This document shows, piece by piece, positions 44,154 to 52,816 of a stretch of DNA of 64,000 bases (position 1 is the stretch's first letter; every line of letters starts with the position of its first letter). This stretch comes from Cupriavidus pauculus (lineage in GTDB: Bacteria > Pseudomonadota > Gammaproteobacteria > Burkholderiales > Burkholderiaceae). Where the stretch lies: contig NZ_CP044065.1 in assembly GCF_008693385.1 (NCBI RefSeq), forward strand, positions 1,240,001 through 1,304,000, read 5' to 3'. The translations under genes were made by a program, and so were the position numbers. The notes beneath the pieces are model-generated. The model was given only the letters and a program-made list of their open reading frames with translations, made no database searches and was not told the origin of the DNA.

Positions 44154-45122
44154 GTGAAGACACTCAGCAGCATCCTCGCGATCGCGGGGCTGGCCGCGGG
44201 CATGGCATGCCATGCGGCCGACCAGTGGCCATCGAAACCCATCAAGTATGTGGTCCCATTCTCGCCGGGCGGCGTTTCGGATGCCACCGCGCGCATCGTC
44301 GCGGAAGGCCTGTCGCAGCGACTGGGCCAGCCCGTGGTCATCGACAACAAGCCCGGCGTGTCGGGCATTCTCGGCACGCAGGCCGTCGCGCGCGCGGAGC
44401 CGGATGGCTACACGATCATGGGCGGCACGATCACGACGCATGCGGTCAATCCGTTCTTCTACAAGAAGCTTGGCTACGACCCGGTCAAGGACTTCGTGCC
44501 CGTGAACCTCGTCGGTACCGTCAGCAACGTGCTGGTCGTGGCCAACGACAGCAAGTACCAGTCCGTCGAGCAGATCGTGGCCGCGCTCAAGGCCAAGCCG
44601 GGCGGCCTCACGTTCGGCACGGCGGGGCCGGGCAGTTCGCAGCAGCTGTCGGGTCAGCTGTTCCAGAGCATTACCGGCACGCAGCTGCAGCAGATCTCGT
44701 ACAAGGGCGGCGCGGCCGCGATGACGGACCTGATCGGCGGCCAGATCGACCTCGTGTTCGAGACCGTGGCGGCCGCCAAGCCGATGCTCGACGGCAAGCG
44801 CGTGCGCGCGCTGGGCGTGACGTCGACGCACGTGCTGCCGAGCCTGCCCGATGTGCGGCCGCTTGCGGAGCAGGGCATCAAGGGCTTCGAGATGCAGTCG
44901 TGGCAGGGCATTTTCGCGCCGGCGGGCACGCCGCGGCCGATCGTCGACAAGCTGGGCAAGGAAATTGCCGCGGTGGTGGCCTCGCCGGCCGTGCAGCAGC
45001 GGCTGCGCACGCTGGGCGTGGAGCCCGAGGGCAAGACGACCGATGCGTTCGCGGCGTTCCAGCGCGCGGAGGTCACGAAATGGGGCAAGGTGATTCAGGC
45101 GGCCGGCGTGGTCCCGGAATAA
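44154..45122 (+). CDS. Bug-family (TctC-like) substrate-binding protein 4
   Basis: The 322-residue periplasmic protein starts at GTG 44154 with AGGAGACGACA upstream. A signal peptide ends near MACHAAD. Marks are WPSKPIKYVVPFSPGGVSDA near 26, DGYTIMGGTITTHAVNP near 83, and FGTAGPGSSQQL near 154. It lies 43 nt after the aldolase gene and so probably binds the substrate, or a relative of it, that the aldolase acts on. No transporter membrane genes are nearby. Confidence 0.93.
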   Translation: MKTLSSILAIAGLAAGMACHAADQWPSKPIKYVVPFSPGGVSDATARIVAEGLSQRLGQPVVIDNKPGVSGILGTQAVARAEPDGYTIMGGTITTHAVNPFFYKKLGYDPVKDFVPVNLVGTVSNVLVVANDSKYQSVEQIVAALKAKPGGLTFGTAGPGSSQQLSGQLFQSITGTQLQQISYKGGAAAMTDLIGGQIDLVFETVAAAKPMLDGKRVRALGVTSTHVLPSLPDVRPLAEQGIKGFEMQSWQGIFAPAGTPRPIVDKLGKEIAAVVASPAVQQRLRTLGVEPEGKTTDAFAAFQRAEVTKWGKVIQAAGVVPE

Positions 45123-45252
45123 GCGGCTGACACGGCGGGCCTGCACCATTGCGGGGCCCCCGTTTGCTCGTTTGCGCGGGCGTTTGTCGAGGGTCCGGGG
45201 CGGCGATACACTGGGGGCAGATTCTGCCCATTCCCCTGCCCAGGAGCGATGC

Positions 45253-45897
45253 ATGTCTGTCCGCCTCGCGATCTTCGACTTCGACGGCACGCTTGCCGAT
45301 ACGTACCCGCTGTTCTCCGAGGTGCTGAACGGCCTTGCGCGCAAGCACGGCTTCCGCGAGGTATCCGAGGGCGAGCGCCCGGGCCTGCGCCGGCTCAGCG
45401 CGCAGGAAGTGTTGCGCGAACTGCAGCTGCCGTTGTGGAAGGTGCCCGCGGTCATGGCGGATTACCGCGCGATCATGCAGTCGCGCATCGGCGAGGTCCG
45501 GCTCTTTCCCGGTATCGAGGAGGTCCTGCACCAGATGCTCGACGCGCGGGTGGCCGTCGCCGTCACCACGTCGAATTCCGCGGACAACGTGCAGTCGGTG
45601 CTCGGCGCCCAGTTGATGGCGCGCTTCCTCGCGGTCGAGTGCGGCGCCGCGCTGTTCGGCAAGGCCCATCGCCTCAAACGCGTGGTCAAGACCACGCAGG
45701 TGGACCGGGACCAGATCATCTATATCGGCGACGAGATCCGCGATGCCGTCGCGGCAGCGCGCGCGGGCGTATCGTTCGGCGCCGTGGCATGGGGCTATAC
45801 CGACCTCGATGCGCTGCTGACGTCCAGCCCGCGCAAGGTATTCCGCCGCTCGGCGGATATGCTGGCCCTGTCTGCCGTGACCTCGGGCCAAAAATAA
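45253..45897 (+). CDS. HAD-superfamily phosphatase
   Basis: The 214-residue protein is a Gph-like HAD hydrolase. The nucleophile motif is FDFDGTLADTYP near 8, motif II is VTTSNSADN near 105, and the acidic motif IV is IYIGDEIRDAVAA near 157. The helical cap lies between about 15 and 80. Phosphoglycolate-like phosphatases share this layout, but the substrate is not determined. The ATG at 45253 has CAGGAGCG upstream. It has its own gap of 130 bp from the Bug gene. Confidence 0.9.
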   Translation: MSVRLAIFDFDGTLADTYPLFSEVLNGLARKHGFREVSEGERPGLRRLSAQEVLRELQLPLWKVPAVMADYRAIMQSRIGEVRLFPGIEEVLHQMLDARVAVAVTTSNSADNVQSVLGAQLMARFLAVECGAALFGKAHRLKRVVKTTQVDRDQIIYIGDEIRDAVAAARAGVSFGAVAWGYTDLDALLTSSPRKVFRRSADMLALSAVTSGQK

Positions 45898-46004
45898 GCG
45901 AGCCACGCGGGGGTGTCCGAAAACGCGACGGTAAACGTCGTCGAAGAATTCGCGCCAAGCAGCAATGATATTGCCTGATCTCCTCAGCGATGAAAGGCAA
46001 CATC

Positions 46005-47012
46005 ATGAAAGCAGTCGTCTACGACAAGGCAGGGCTCTCCATCGACGATCCGCGCGCGTTGTACGACGCCGAATTGCCCCGGCTGGAGCCGGGCGCGCGC
46101 GATCTGCTGGTCAGGATCGACGCAATCGCGGTCAACCCCGTGGACAGCAAGCTTCGGCTCGGCGTGCAGCCCCCGGGCCCGCGCGTGCTGGGCTGGGACG
46201 CCGTGGGCATCGTCGAGGCCGTCGGCGCCGAGGTCGAGTGGTTCAAGGTCGGCGACGCGGTGTGGTACGCCGGCGATATCACGCGGCAGGGCAGCTACGC
46301 GGAATACGGGCTCGTGGACGAACGGATTGCCGGCCACGCGCCCAGGACGCTGTCCGCCGCGGACGCGGCGGCACTGCCGCTGACCGGCATCACCGCATGG
46401 GAATTGCTGTTCGATCGCCTGCGCATTCCCGAAGGCGGCGGGCAGGGGCAGAGCCTGCTGATCATCGGCGCCAGCGGCGGCGTGGGCTCCATCCTCGTGC
46501 AGCTGGCGCGCAAGCTCACGGGCCTGACGGTGATCGGCACCGCATCGCGTCCGGAAACCCAGCAATGGGTGCGCGAACGCGGCGCGCACCACGTGATCGA
46601 CCACAGCGTTGCGCTGCAGCCGCAGCTCGCGGCAGCCGGCATCGCCCAGGTGGACCACGTCATCAGCCTGACGCATACGGACAGCTACTACACCCAGATC
46701 GTCGAACTCCTCAAGCCGCAGGGCCAGCTGGCGCTGATCGACGATCCCGCGACGCTGGACGCCATGCCGCTCAAGCGCAAATCCATTTCGCTGCACTGGG
46801 AGTTCATGTTCACGCGATCGATGTATCGTGCCGCGGATCTGGCCGAACAGCACAGGCTCCTGGAACGCGTTGCCGCGCTGATCGACGAAGGCGTGCTGAC
46901 CACGACCGTCGGCCTGCATTTCGGCGAGATGACCGCGGCCAATCTGCGCCTCGCGCATGCGGCGCTCGAAGCGAACAAGACCGTGGGCAAGATCGTGCTC
47001 GAGCGAGGGTAG
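46005..47012 (+). CDS. Zinc-independent MDR oxidoreductase (quinone-oxidoreductase-like)
   Basis: The 335-residue protein belongs to the medium-chain dehydrogenase/reductase superfamily. The GroES-like N-domain contains IDAIAVNPVDSKLRLG near 42 and LGWDAVGIVEAVG near 62. The NADPH-binding Rossmann motif is IIGASGGVGSILVQLA near 147. The catalytic zinc residues are not present, as in quinone reductase-type members. It likely reduces a quinone, enone or aldehyde. The start at 46005 is preferred because AAAGG lies 7 nt upstream; an ATG at 45990 is in frame. It appears monocistronic. Confidence 0.9.
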   Translation: MKAVVYDKAGLSIDDPRALYDAELPRLEPGARDLLVRIDAIAVNPVDSKLRLGVQPPGPRVLGWDAVGIVEAVGAEVEWFKVGDAVWYAGDITRQGSYAEYGLVDERIAGHAPRTLSAADAAALPLTGITAWELLFDRLRIPEGGGQGQSLLIIGASGGVGSILVQLARKLTGLTVIGTASRPETQQWVRERGAHHVIDHSVALQPQLAAAGIAQVDHVISLTHTDSYYTQIVELLKPQGQLALIDDPATLDAMPLKRKSISLHWEFMFTRSMYRAADLAEQHRLLERVAALIDEGVLTTTVGLHFGEMTAANLRLAHAALEANKTVGKIVLERG

Positions 47013-47137
47013 GCCACTGCGGACAGGCGAACCCCGTCGTTGTGCTGTCACAACATCCCCCCTGATGGGGCCTGCGGGGCGATCGGGGTGCTGCTACGCT
47101 GGCGTCGCACAAAAAAACGTCAGCAGAATAACAAGAC

Positions 47138-48244
47138 ATGACAGCACCTATGGCAAGCCGCGCACCACGATGCCGGTGGTTCACGGTCGGCGCGGCCGTC
47201 GCGCTTATCGTCACAACGCTGGCCGGCTGCGCGCCGGCAACGGTCAAGCAGACCAATCGCGCCACCGACTACACGGGCACGCCCAAACGGCTCTTCGTGA
47301 TTGCCGGCAAGGGCATGGGGTGGGGTCCCGAGTTCAGCGATGCGTTCCAGCAGAAGTTCAGCGAGATCGGCAGCCAGTGCGGCATCGTCACCACGTTCGA
47401 GGAGGTGAGCGGGCTCGAGCTCGATCTGGAGCGGACGATCGCGAACCGCGCGACGCAGTTCAACGCCGATACGGTCCTGTTTATCGCGCAGGGCGGCGGC
47501 GTGGTCATGATGCCCGCGGGCAATCGCGTCTCTATCCATTACAGCGCCACGCTTCGCGATATCGCGCAGCGGCGCGCGGTCTGGCGCGGCGGCTTCGAGT
47601 TCGGCCGTGGTGGCACCGTGATTACGCTGGCCGAACGTGGCGCCGTGTTTGCGATCGACCTGTCGAACAGCCTCAAGGACGACGCGTTGATGCAAGGCGC
47701 GGACTGCCGGAGCGTTCCGCTGGGACGCGGGGAGCGGCTCGAGCAGGCGACTGGTGACGCGCCGTCCGCTACACCCGCGGCGACATCGTCGCCTGTCGTG
47801 CACCGTCCGCGACCGGTTCCCGCGACAGCACCGCCCGCACCGCCCGCACCGGCCACGGCGCCGACGGTCTCGCTCCAGGAACTTGGCGGGCTGCTCCCGC
47901 AAGCGGCCGCCAACCGCGAACGCAAGGCGGAGCTGGCAAGGCTGCAGGCCCTGACCCATGGCGCGGCGGCGACGGATGGGGCCGTCAGCTACGCCGAACG
48001 CATTCGCCGTCACGTGTTGCCCAACGTACGGGCCGATGGCCCGCTCGAGGGCAACCCCGTCGCCGTCGTGCAACTGGAACTCGCGCCCGATGGCACGCTG
48101 CGTGCCGCGACGCTCGCGAAGGCCAGCGGCAGCACCGCATGGGATACCGCGGTGCTGCGCGCGGTGCAGCGCTCGGCGCCATTCCCGCCCGCCGATAACG
48201 GCAGCGTCCCGCCCAAGCTCTCGTTGTCGTTCCGGCCGCAATGA
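47138..48244 (+). CDS. Lipoprotein with TonB-C-like C-terminal domain
   Basis: The 368-residue protein has a lipobox VTTLAGC near residue 31, so it should be lipidated. Residues 45-200 form an unrecognised globular domain with the stretch GKGMGWGPEFSDAFQQKF near 58. A Pro/Ala-rich linker (about 205-250) leads to a C-terminal domain of about 90 residues whose VVQLELAPDGTLRAATLAKA resembles the TonB/TolA C-terminal fold. Such domains pair with envelope partners. Its TGA overlaps the start of the S41 homologue (ATGA), so the two are co-expressed. Function unknown. Confidence 0.82.
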   Translation: MTAPMASRAPRCRWFTVGAAVALIVTTLAGCAPATVKQTNRATDYTGTPKRLFVIAGKGMGWGPEFSDAFQQKFSEIGSQCGIVTTFEEVSGLELDLERTIANRATQFNADTVLFIAQGGGVVMMPAGNRVSIHYSATLRDIAQRRAVWRGGFEFGRGGTVITLAERGAVFAIDLSNSLKDDALMQGADCRSVPLGRGERLEQATGDAPSATPAATSSPVVHRPRPVPATAPPAPPAPATAPTVSLQELGGLLPQAAANRERKAELARLQALTHGAAATDGAVSYAERIRRHVLPNVRADGPLEGNPVAVVQLELAPDGTLRAATLAKASGSTAWDTAVLRAVQRSAPFPPADNGSVPPKLSLSFRPQ

Positions 48245-49431
48245 CCCGCCGACGCCTGATCGCAAGCGCCGCGCCGGTTGCATTTGCATTTGCCCTCGCA
48301 CCTGTTGCCGCCATCGCGCAGATACAGACGCAGGCCGGACCCTTGCCACCCGAGACGCTGCGTGCCTTCGTCGATACGGTCGGCACACTGGGCCGCTCGT
48401 ACGTCAAGCCGGTATCGGCGGAAGAACTGCTGCAGGCCGCCATCCGCGGCATGGTGCGCGAGATCGATCCCGAGGGCGGCGATGTGCTCATCCCCTCGGA
48501 GATGGAAGCCACGCCGTCCGCGACCAACACCATCGGTGGCGTGGGACTGGAGATGGTCGCGCGCGACGGCGTCGTCATGGTGGTGGCGCCGCTGCCGGGA
48601 AGCCCCGCGCAGGCCGCGGGCATCCACCCGAAGGACGTGCTCGTGTCCATCGACAGCGTCGCGGTGGGCACCCGTACCGCATGGGCCGTCAAGGCGCTGC
48701 GCGGCCCGCTCGGCAGCACGGTGGAGGTCGGTATCCGGTCGATCGGCGTGGAAGGCGTCCGCACGCTGCGCATCGAACGCGGCCGCATTCAGCCACGTAG
48801 TGCGGAGGTATCCATCGCGGGTGACGACGTCGCAGTGCTACGCGTGCCGGCTTTTTCGGGCAATACCACCGCAACGATCGCCACGGCGCTGTCGGCGCAG
48901 TGGCAACGCCGTCCGTTCCGCGCGATGGTCATCGACCTGCGCCACAACGCCGGCGGCCTGCTCGAAGCCTCGGTGGGCGTCGCCTCGCTGTTCCTGCCAC
49001 CCAACGCGATGGTCGCGGAAACGGAAGGCCGCCTGGCGAGCGTCAACAACGTCTATCTGGCCGACGTGACGCGCTATGGCGGCACGGGTCCGATCCCGGA
49101 TCTTCCCGCCGCGTTCCGCGAGATGCCGATCGTCGTGCTCGTCGACGAGGGCACTGCCTCCGGCGCGGAGATCCTGGCCAGCGCGCTGCGCGACAACCGC
49201 CGCGCCCGCATCGTCGGCCACACGACCTTCGGCCGCGCGTCCATCCAGACCATCCAGCGCGTCGGCCCCGACCTCGCGATCAGGTTCACGGCGGCGCAGT
49301 GGTACCCGCCATCGAGGCGAAATGTGGACAAGGTGGGCGTGTCACCCGATGTGGTGACGCGGGGGAAGGACGAGAAATCGGAGATGGATGCGGCCGTGGC
49401 GGAAGCCCGGCGAATGCTCGTCGCGAAATAA
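48241..49431 (+). CDS. S41-family protease homologue with Lys-to-Arg change
   Basis: The 396-residue periplasmic protein has a leader (MTRRRLIASAAP) and a PDZ domain around 95-185 (GVGLEMVARDG; LPGSPAQAAGIHPKDVLV). The C-terminal S41 protease domain has DLRHNAGGLLEASV near 232. The CtpA-type Ser is present (S307 in DEGTASGAEI). The catalytic Lys expected 25 residues later is Arg (R332 in TTFGRASIQ), while the following Gln is kept. Activity is therefore doubtful and a scaffolding or peptide-binding role is possible. It is co-translated with the upstream lipoprotein. Confidence 0.85.
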   Translation: MTRRRLIASAAPVAFAFALAPVAAIAQIQTQAGPLPPETLRAFVDTVGTLGRSYVKPVSAEELLQAAIRGMVREIDPEGGDVLIPSEMEATPSATNTIGGVGLEMVARDGVVMVVAPLPGSPAQAAGIHPKDVLVSIDSVAVGTRTAWAVKALRGPLGSTVEVGIRSIGVEGVRTLRIERGRIQPRSAEVSIAGDDVAVLRVPAFSGNTTATIATALSAQWQRRPFRAMVIDLRHNAGGLLEASVGVASLFLPPNAMVAETEGRLASVNNVYLADVTRYGGTGPIPDLPAAFREMPIVVLVDEGTASGAEILASALRDNRRARIVGHTTFGRASIQTIQRVGPDLAIRFTAAQWYPPSRRNVDKVGVSPDVVTRGKDEKSEMDAAVAEARRMLVAK

Positions 49432-49534
49432 TGCAAATCGGGGGACGCGCGCCTCCCGGCTCGGCGGTACTGGCACGCCAGCACACGCCTGCGCGTCCCC
49501 CGTCAGACTGATTCAGGCAGACCTGGCTACCCGA

Positions 49535-49885
49535 TCACTGGCACTGGCTGATCGCGCCCGATGCCGTGGTATCGCTGCCGCGGAAGCCAATCCACGATCC
49601 CGGGCCGTTCGCCGACTTGCGGACGATCGCGGCCGAGCCATTCGGCGGCTGCTGGCCCGGCACGTACACGTCGAACGCCTGATCGTTGGCGAGCATGTAC
49701 TGCATCATGACAGTCTGGTTGCTGCTGTTGGCCCACTGTTGTCCGATGCATTGCGCAGCGGCCTTGGGCGCGAGCTTGCTTTCACCGACGGCGGTGGTCG
49801 CCGACGTCGGCGGCGGGGTGTAGGGTGAGGCGGCGCAGCCTGCGAGCGCTGCCACGGCGATGGCGAAGATGAATGGCGTCTTCAT
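49535..49885 (-). CDS. Small lipoprotein
   Basis: The 116-residue protein has the lipobox AALAGC near residue 17, so it is lipidated. The mature part is Thr/Pro-rich at first and then contains AAAQCIGQQWANSSNQ near 47 and GPGSWIGFRGSDT near 95. I do not recognise the family. The ATG at 49885 follows GGAGGAAAGAA, a strong ribosome-binding site. A run of 11 G lies 25 bp upstream of it, so the gene may be subject to slippage-mediated expression changes. Confidence 0.8.
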   Translation of the reverse strand: MKTPFIFAIAVAALAGCAASPYTPPPTSATTAVGESKLAPKAAAQCIGQQWANSSNQTVMMQYMLANDQAFDVYVPGQQPPNGSAAIVRKSANGPGSWIGFRGSDTTASGAISQCQ

Positions 49886-49909
49886 GTTCTTTCCTCCATA
49901 TCGGATCGC

Positions 49910-49920
49910 GGGGGGGGGGG
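49910..49920. repeat. Homopolymeric G tract of 11 upstream of a lipoprotein gene
   Basis: Eleven consecutive G on the plus strand (C on the coding strand of the lipoprotein gene) lie 25 bp upstream of its ATG. Long G/C runs slip during replication and can act as promoter-region phase switches, but they are also frequent sequencing artefacts. Confidence 0.85.
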
Positions 49921-50095
49921 CACCGGCAGCGCTTGCGTCGTGAGACAGGCGCCGGCGGTGCCGTCGGGGAACAGGAGCGGGAATATTTCTCGCCCCCGTA
50001 CAACACATGAGTCTATGCAGCAGGCGAGATGACCGATGCCGCCTGCGTGGCTAACTTGGCGTCAGTGTTTGTCTGAAAGCGTCGGCCGCCAGGAA

Positions 50096-50335
50096 TCAGG
50101 CCGGCGCGCGCAACGCGAGATTCAACTGATCGACCACGACGGCCCAGTCGGCATCCTCGACGAGCTCGTCGCGCAGCAGCGTGGCCTGAGCCGGCGTCCA
50201 GAAGGGCGCCTCCCACAACTGCTTGTCCTCCGGCAGCGGCGAATGCTCCGCAATAAAGGCCCGGATATCGGACTCGTCAGAAGACAGCCCGAGCTGCGCG
50301 AACAGTTGGGAGAACGGGTGAAATGGCTGTTCCAT
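50096..50335 (-). CDS. DUF2789-family small protein
   Basis: The 79-residue protein opens MEQPFHPFSQLFAQLGLSS and contains IRAFIAEHSPLP near 24 and EAPFWTPAQATLLRDE near 42, the pattern of DUF2789. The family consists of small soluble acidic proteins of unknown function. It is read leftward, 43 nt after the PRC-barrel gene, so the two could be co-transcribed. Confidence 0.9.
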   Translation of the reverse strand: MEQPFHPFSQLFAQLGLSSDESDIRAFIAEHSPLPEDKQLWEAPFWTPAQATLLRDELVEDADWAVVVDQLNLALRAPA

Positions 50336-50378
50336 GGCGCCTCGGCTCGCTGGTTGATGATCTCGACAGGGCCAAGGA

Positions 50379-50789
50379 TTACTTGGCCGGCTTGGCCTTC
50401 TTCGCGTACTCGAACTCTGGCAGCGCCTTCACCGCTTCCTTGGTCGCCCCCGGCAACACGATCTTGTCGCCCGACAGGTCGAACTGGGTCACAGGGATGG
50501 CCACGTCGTGGCGTCCCACGCCGACGAACCCGCCCGCGCCGATGATCGCGAACGACACCGCGCGATTCGGCGCAACGATCAGATCGACGACATTGCCAAC
50601 CTTGTCGTTGTTCTCGTTATAGACGGGTTTTCCGAGAATCTGCTTCTTGACGCTCGCGCCCTGGATAACGATTCGAAGTTCTTCGACGGAAACCCCGAGC
50701 GAAGCTTGCCCGGCAACCTGGGCAAAGGCCTGCGGAGCAAGCGAAATGGAAGCAGCGGCGAGGGCAAGAGCGAGCGTACGTTTCATCAT
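50379..50789 (-). CDS. Periplasmic PRC-barrel-domain protein
   Basis: The 136-residue protein has a signal peptide (LALALAAASISLA, cleaved near AFAQV). The mature part has two PRC-barrel-like strands: VKKQILGKPVYNENNDKVG near 47 and NRAVSFAIIGAGGFVGVG near 75. PRC-barrel proteins often take part in RNA processing, photosynthesis or stress responses, but secreted forms are largely uncharacterised. The double ATG at 50789/50786 follows GGGAG. It precedes the DUF2789 gene on the same strand. Confidence 0.85.
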   Translation of the reverse strand: MMKRTLALALAAASISLAPQAFAQVAGQASLGVSVEELRIVIQGASVKKQILGKPVYNENNDKVGNVVDLIVAPNRAVSFAIIGAGGFVGVGRHDVAIPVTQFDLSGDKIVLPGATKEAVKALPEFEYAKKAKPAK

Positions 50790-51034
50790 GACTCCCAGAG
50801 TTTTGTAGGTTTGGCGGTTCGGAAAGTGCCTTGTACTAGATTCCCCGAGATGGCCCTGTCCGTAAAAGCCGGCCTGTTCTGATTCATTTGTCAGACGAAG
50901 GCGGGCAAGCAACCTGCAAGAATCCACCTGCGCATCACTTTCCTGTCATGAACGCCCGGCATCATCGGCGCCCACAAGAGTCGGTGTACCGGCCAATCAG
51001 GGTCATCGAGAAATCAGCGCCAACAGGGAAGTTC

Positions 51035-52708
51035 ATGCGTTACAGCAAAACCATCACCGCAGTCGCGGCCGGTCTGGTCGTGGCATTGGGTTTTTATGGC
51101 TGCGGCGGCAGCGACGATGCACCGGCCACGCCGGCCAGCCCGTCTTCGCCCAGCCAGCCGACCACCCCCACGAATCCAGCCACGCCAGCCGACCCCGCCA
51201 AGCCGGCCGAGGCCACGGGCCGCTGGACCACGGGCGATCTGCATATGCATACGATCGAGTCCGACGACGCGCAGGACAAGCTGTCCACGGTGCTCGACCA
51301 GACCTTCGACAAGTTCGGTCTGGACTGGACCGCGATCTCGAACCACCTGCGCACGTCCTCGCGCGACCAGGACGGCGTGGCGATCGCCGGCGGTCCGCTG
51401 CCGTACTCGCAGGCCATGGCCACCTACGAGATTCCCGCCGTCAAGCAACTGCAGGCCAGCGGCCGCTACGCCAACAAGCTGATCTTCTCTGCATTCGAAT
51501 GGGACATGCCGACGCATGACCACGTGAACGTCGGCATCTTCACGGGCACGCCGCTCGCCACGGCCACCAAGGCCGCCAACGAGTTCGAATACTTCTTCAC
51601 GAACCGCAACGTCGCGCAATTCAACGCGGTGGACGTCACCGCATGGAGCGCCAAGGGCCCGCGCGCATTCACCACGCACGCGGACGCGGTCAAGGCGTTC
51701 GCCTGGCTGCGCGACAACTTCCCCGACACCAGCTACGCGCTGATCAACCACCCGTCGCGCAACGTCGGCATGTACACCGCCGCCAACTACCGCGAGTTCA
51801 ACGACACAGCGCCGAACATCGCGTTCGGCGTGGAGGGCATGGTCGGCAACCAGATGGAGCCGAACCGTGGCGGCTACACGGCCGCGTACGTCGACGCCAA
51901 CCTCAAGAACCGCGTCTATGGCGGCGTGGACTACGTGGTCGCGCAGGTCGGCGGCATCTGGGACGCACTGCTCGGCGATGGCCGCCGTTTCTGGAACGTG
52001 GCGGACTCGGATCACCACTTCAAGGTCATCGGTGCCAACAGCAGCGGCTACTTCCCGGGCGAATACGCCAAGACCTACGTGTGGCTGGAAAACAAGTACA
52101 CGGGCGTGAAGGCGGTACTCGAAGGCATGCGCTCGGGCAAGATGTTCTCGGTGTTCGGTGACCTGATCAACGCGCTCGACTTCAACGCCGGCAACGGTAC
52201 GGCCAAGAGCGAGATGGGCGGCGAACTGAAGGTCAAGGCCGGCGAGACCGTGACCGTGACCATCCGCTTCAAGAGCCCGGACCGCAACAACTTCGAGTTC
52301 CCGCTAGACAGCGGCGTCAACGTCAACGTGCGTCCCACGGTGAACCACGTCGATCTGATTGCCGGCGACGTCACCCCGCGCGCGGCCTCGGGCACGGCCG
52401 AGTACAGCAAGGAAACCAACGACTCGACGAAGGTCGTCGCCACGTTCACGTCGGCCGACTGGAAGCTCGATGCGGACGGCTACAACACGATGACGTTCAC
52501 GTACAAGGCGGCAAGGAGCCAGTACTTCCGCCTGCGCGGCACGAACCTCGGCATGAACGTGCCGGGCGAGACGTCGAACGGCAATCCGCTGCCCGACCTG
52601 CAGACGAGCGTGACCGAGGACACAGCCCGCTTCAATGCGATCAACGCGCGCAACTACAACGATCTGTGGTTCTACTCGAACCCGATCTTCGTGACGGTGG
52701 GGTCGTGA
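51035..52708 (+). CDS. Lipoprotein with PHP-type phosphoesterase domain
   Basis: The 557-residue protein has a lipobox FYGC near residue 23 and a Ser/Pro/Thr-rich linker (about 30-60). The PHP-like metal site starts with TTGDLHMHTIESDD near 65 and continues with TAISNHL near 97, ALINHPSRN near 240 and DSDHHFKVIG near 326. A C-terminal beta-sandwich (about 400-557) follows. PHP proteins hydrolyse phosphoesters with a tri-metal centre; an exported, lipid-anchored version suggests phosphate scavenging or envelope modification (inference). The ATG at 51035 follows GGGAAG. No pho box was identified. Confidence 0.85.
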   Translation: MRYSKTITAVAAGLVVALGFYGCGGSDDAPATPASPSSPSQPTTPTNPATPADPAKPAEATGRWTTGDLHMHTIESDDAQDKLSTVLDQTFDKFGLDWTAISNHLRTSSRDQDGVAIAGGPLPYSQAMATYEIPAVKQLQASGRYANKLIFSAFEWDMPTHDHVNVGIFTGTPLATATKAANEFEYFFTNRNVAQFNAVDVTAWSAKGPRAFTTHADAVKAFAWLRDNFPDTSYALINHPSRNVGMYTAANYREFNDTAPNIAFGVEGMVGNQMEPNRGGYTAAYVDANLKNRVYGGVDYVVAQVGGIWDALLGDGRRFWNVADSDHHFKVIGANSSGYFPGEYAKTYVWLENKYTGVKAVLEGMRSGKMFSVFGDLINALDFNAGNGTAKSEMGGELKVKAGETVTVTIRFKSPDRNNFEFPLDSGVNVNVRPTVNHVDLIAGDVTPRAASGTAEYSKETNDSTKVVATFTSADWKLDADGYNTMTFTYKAARSQYFRLRGTNLGMNVPGETSNGNPLPDLQTSVTEDTARFNAINARNYNDLWFYSNPIFVTVGS

Positions 52709-52816
52709 TGTAGCGATTATGAAATGGGGTTTCTCAGTCCTTCAACGAAGATCGCTCTTCTGGGTGGGGGCGGTAGCTCTTATATTCCACGGAGTTTTCA
52801 AAAAAGGACGATCCCC

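Noticed and set aside
45123..45252. GGGGCCCC palindrome after the fourth Bug gene as a terminator
   Set aside because: It is a short self-complementary octamer without a loop or U-tract, expected by chance at this GC content.
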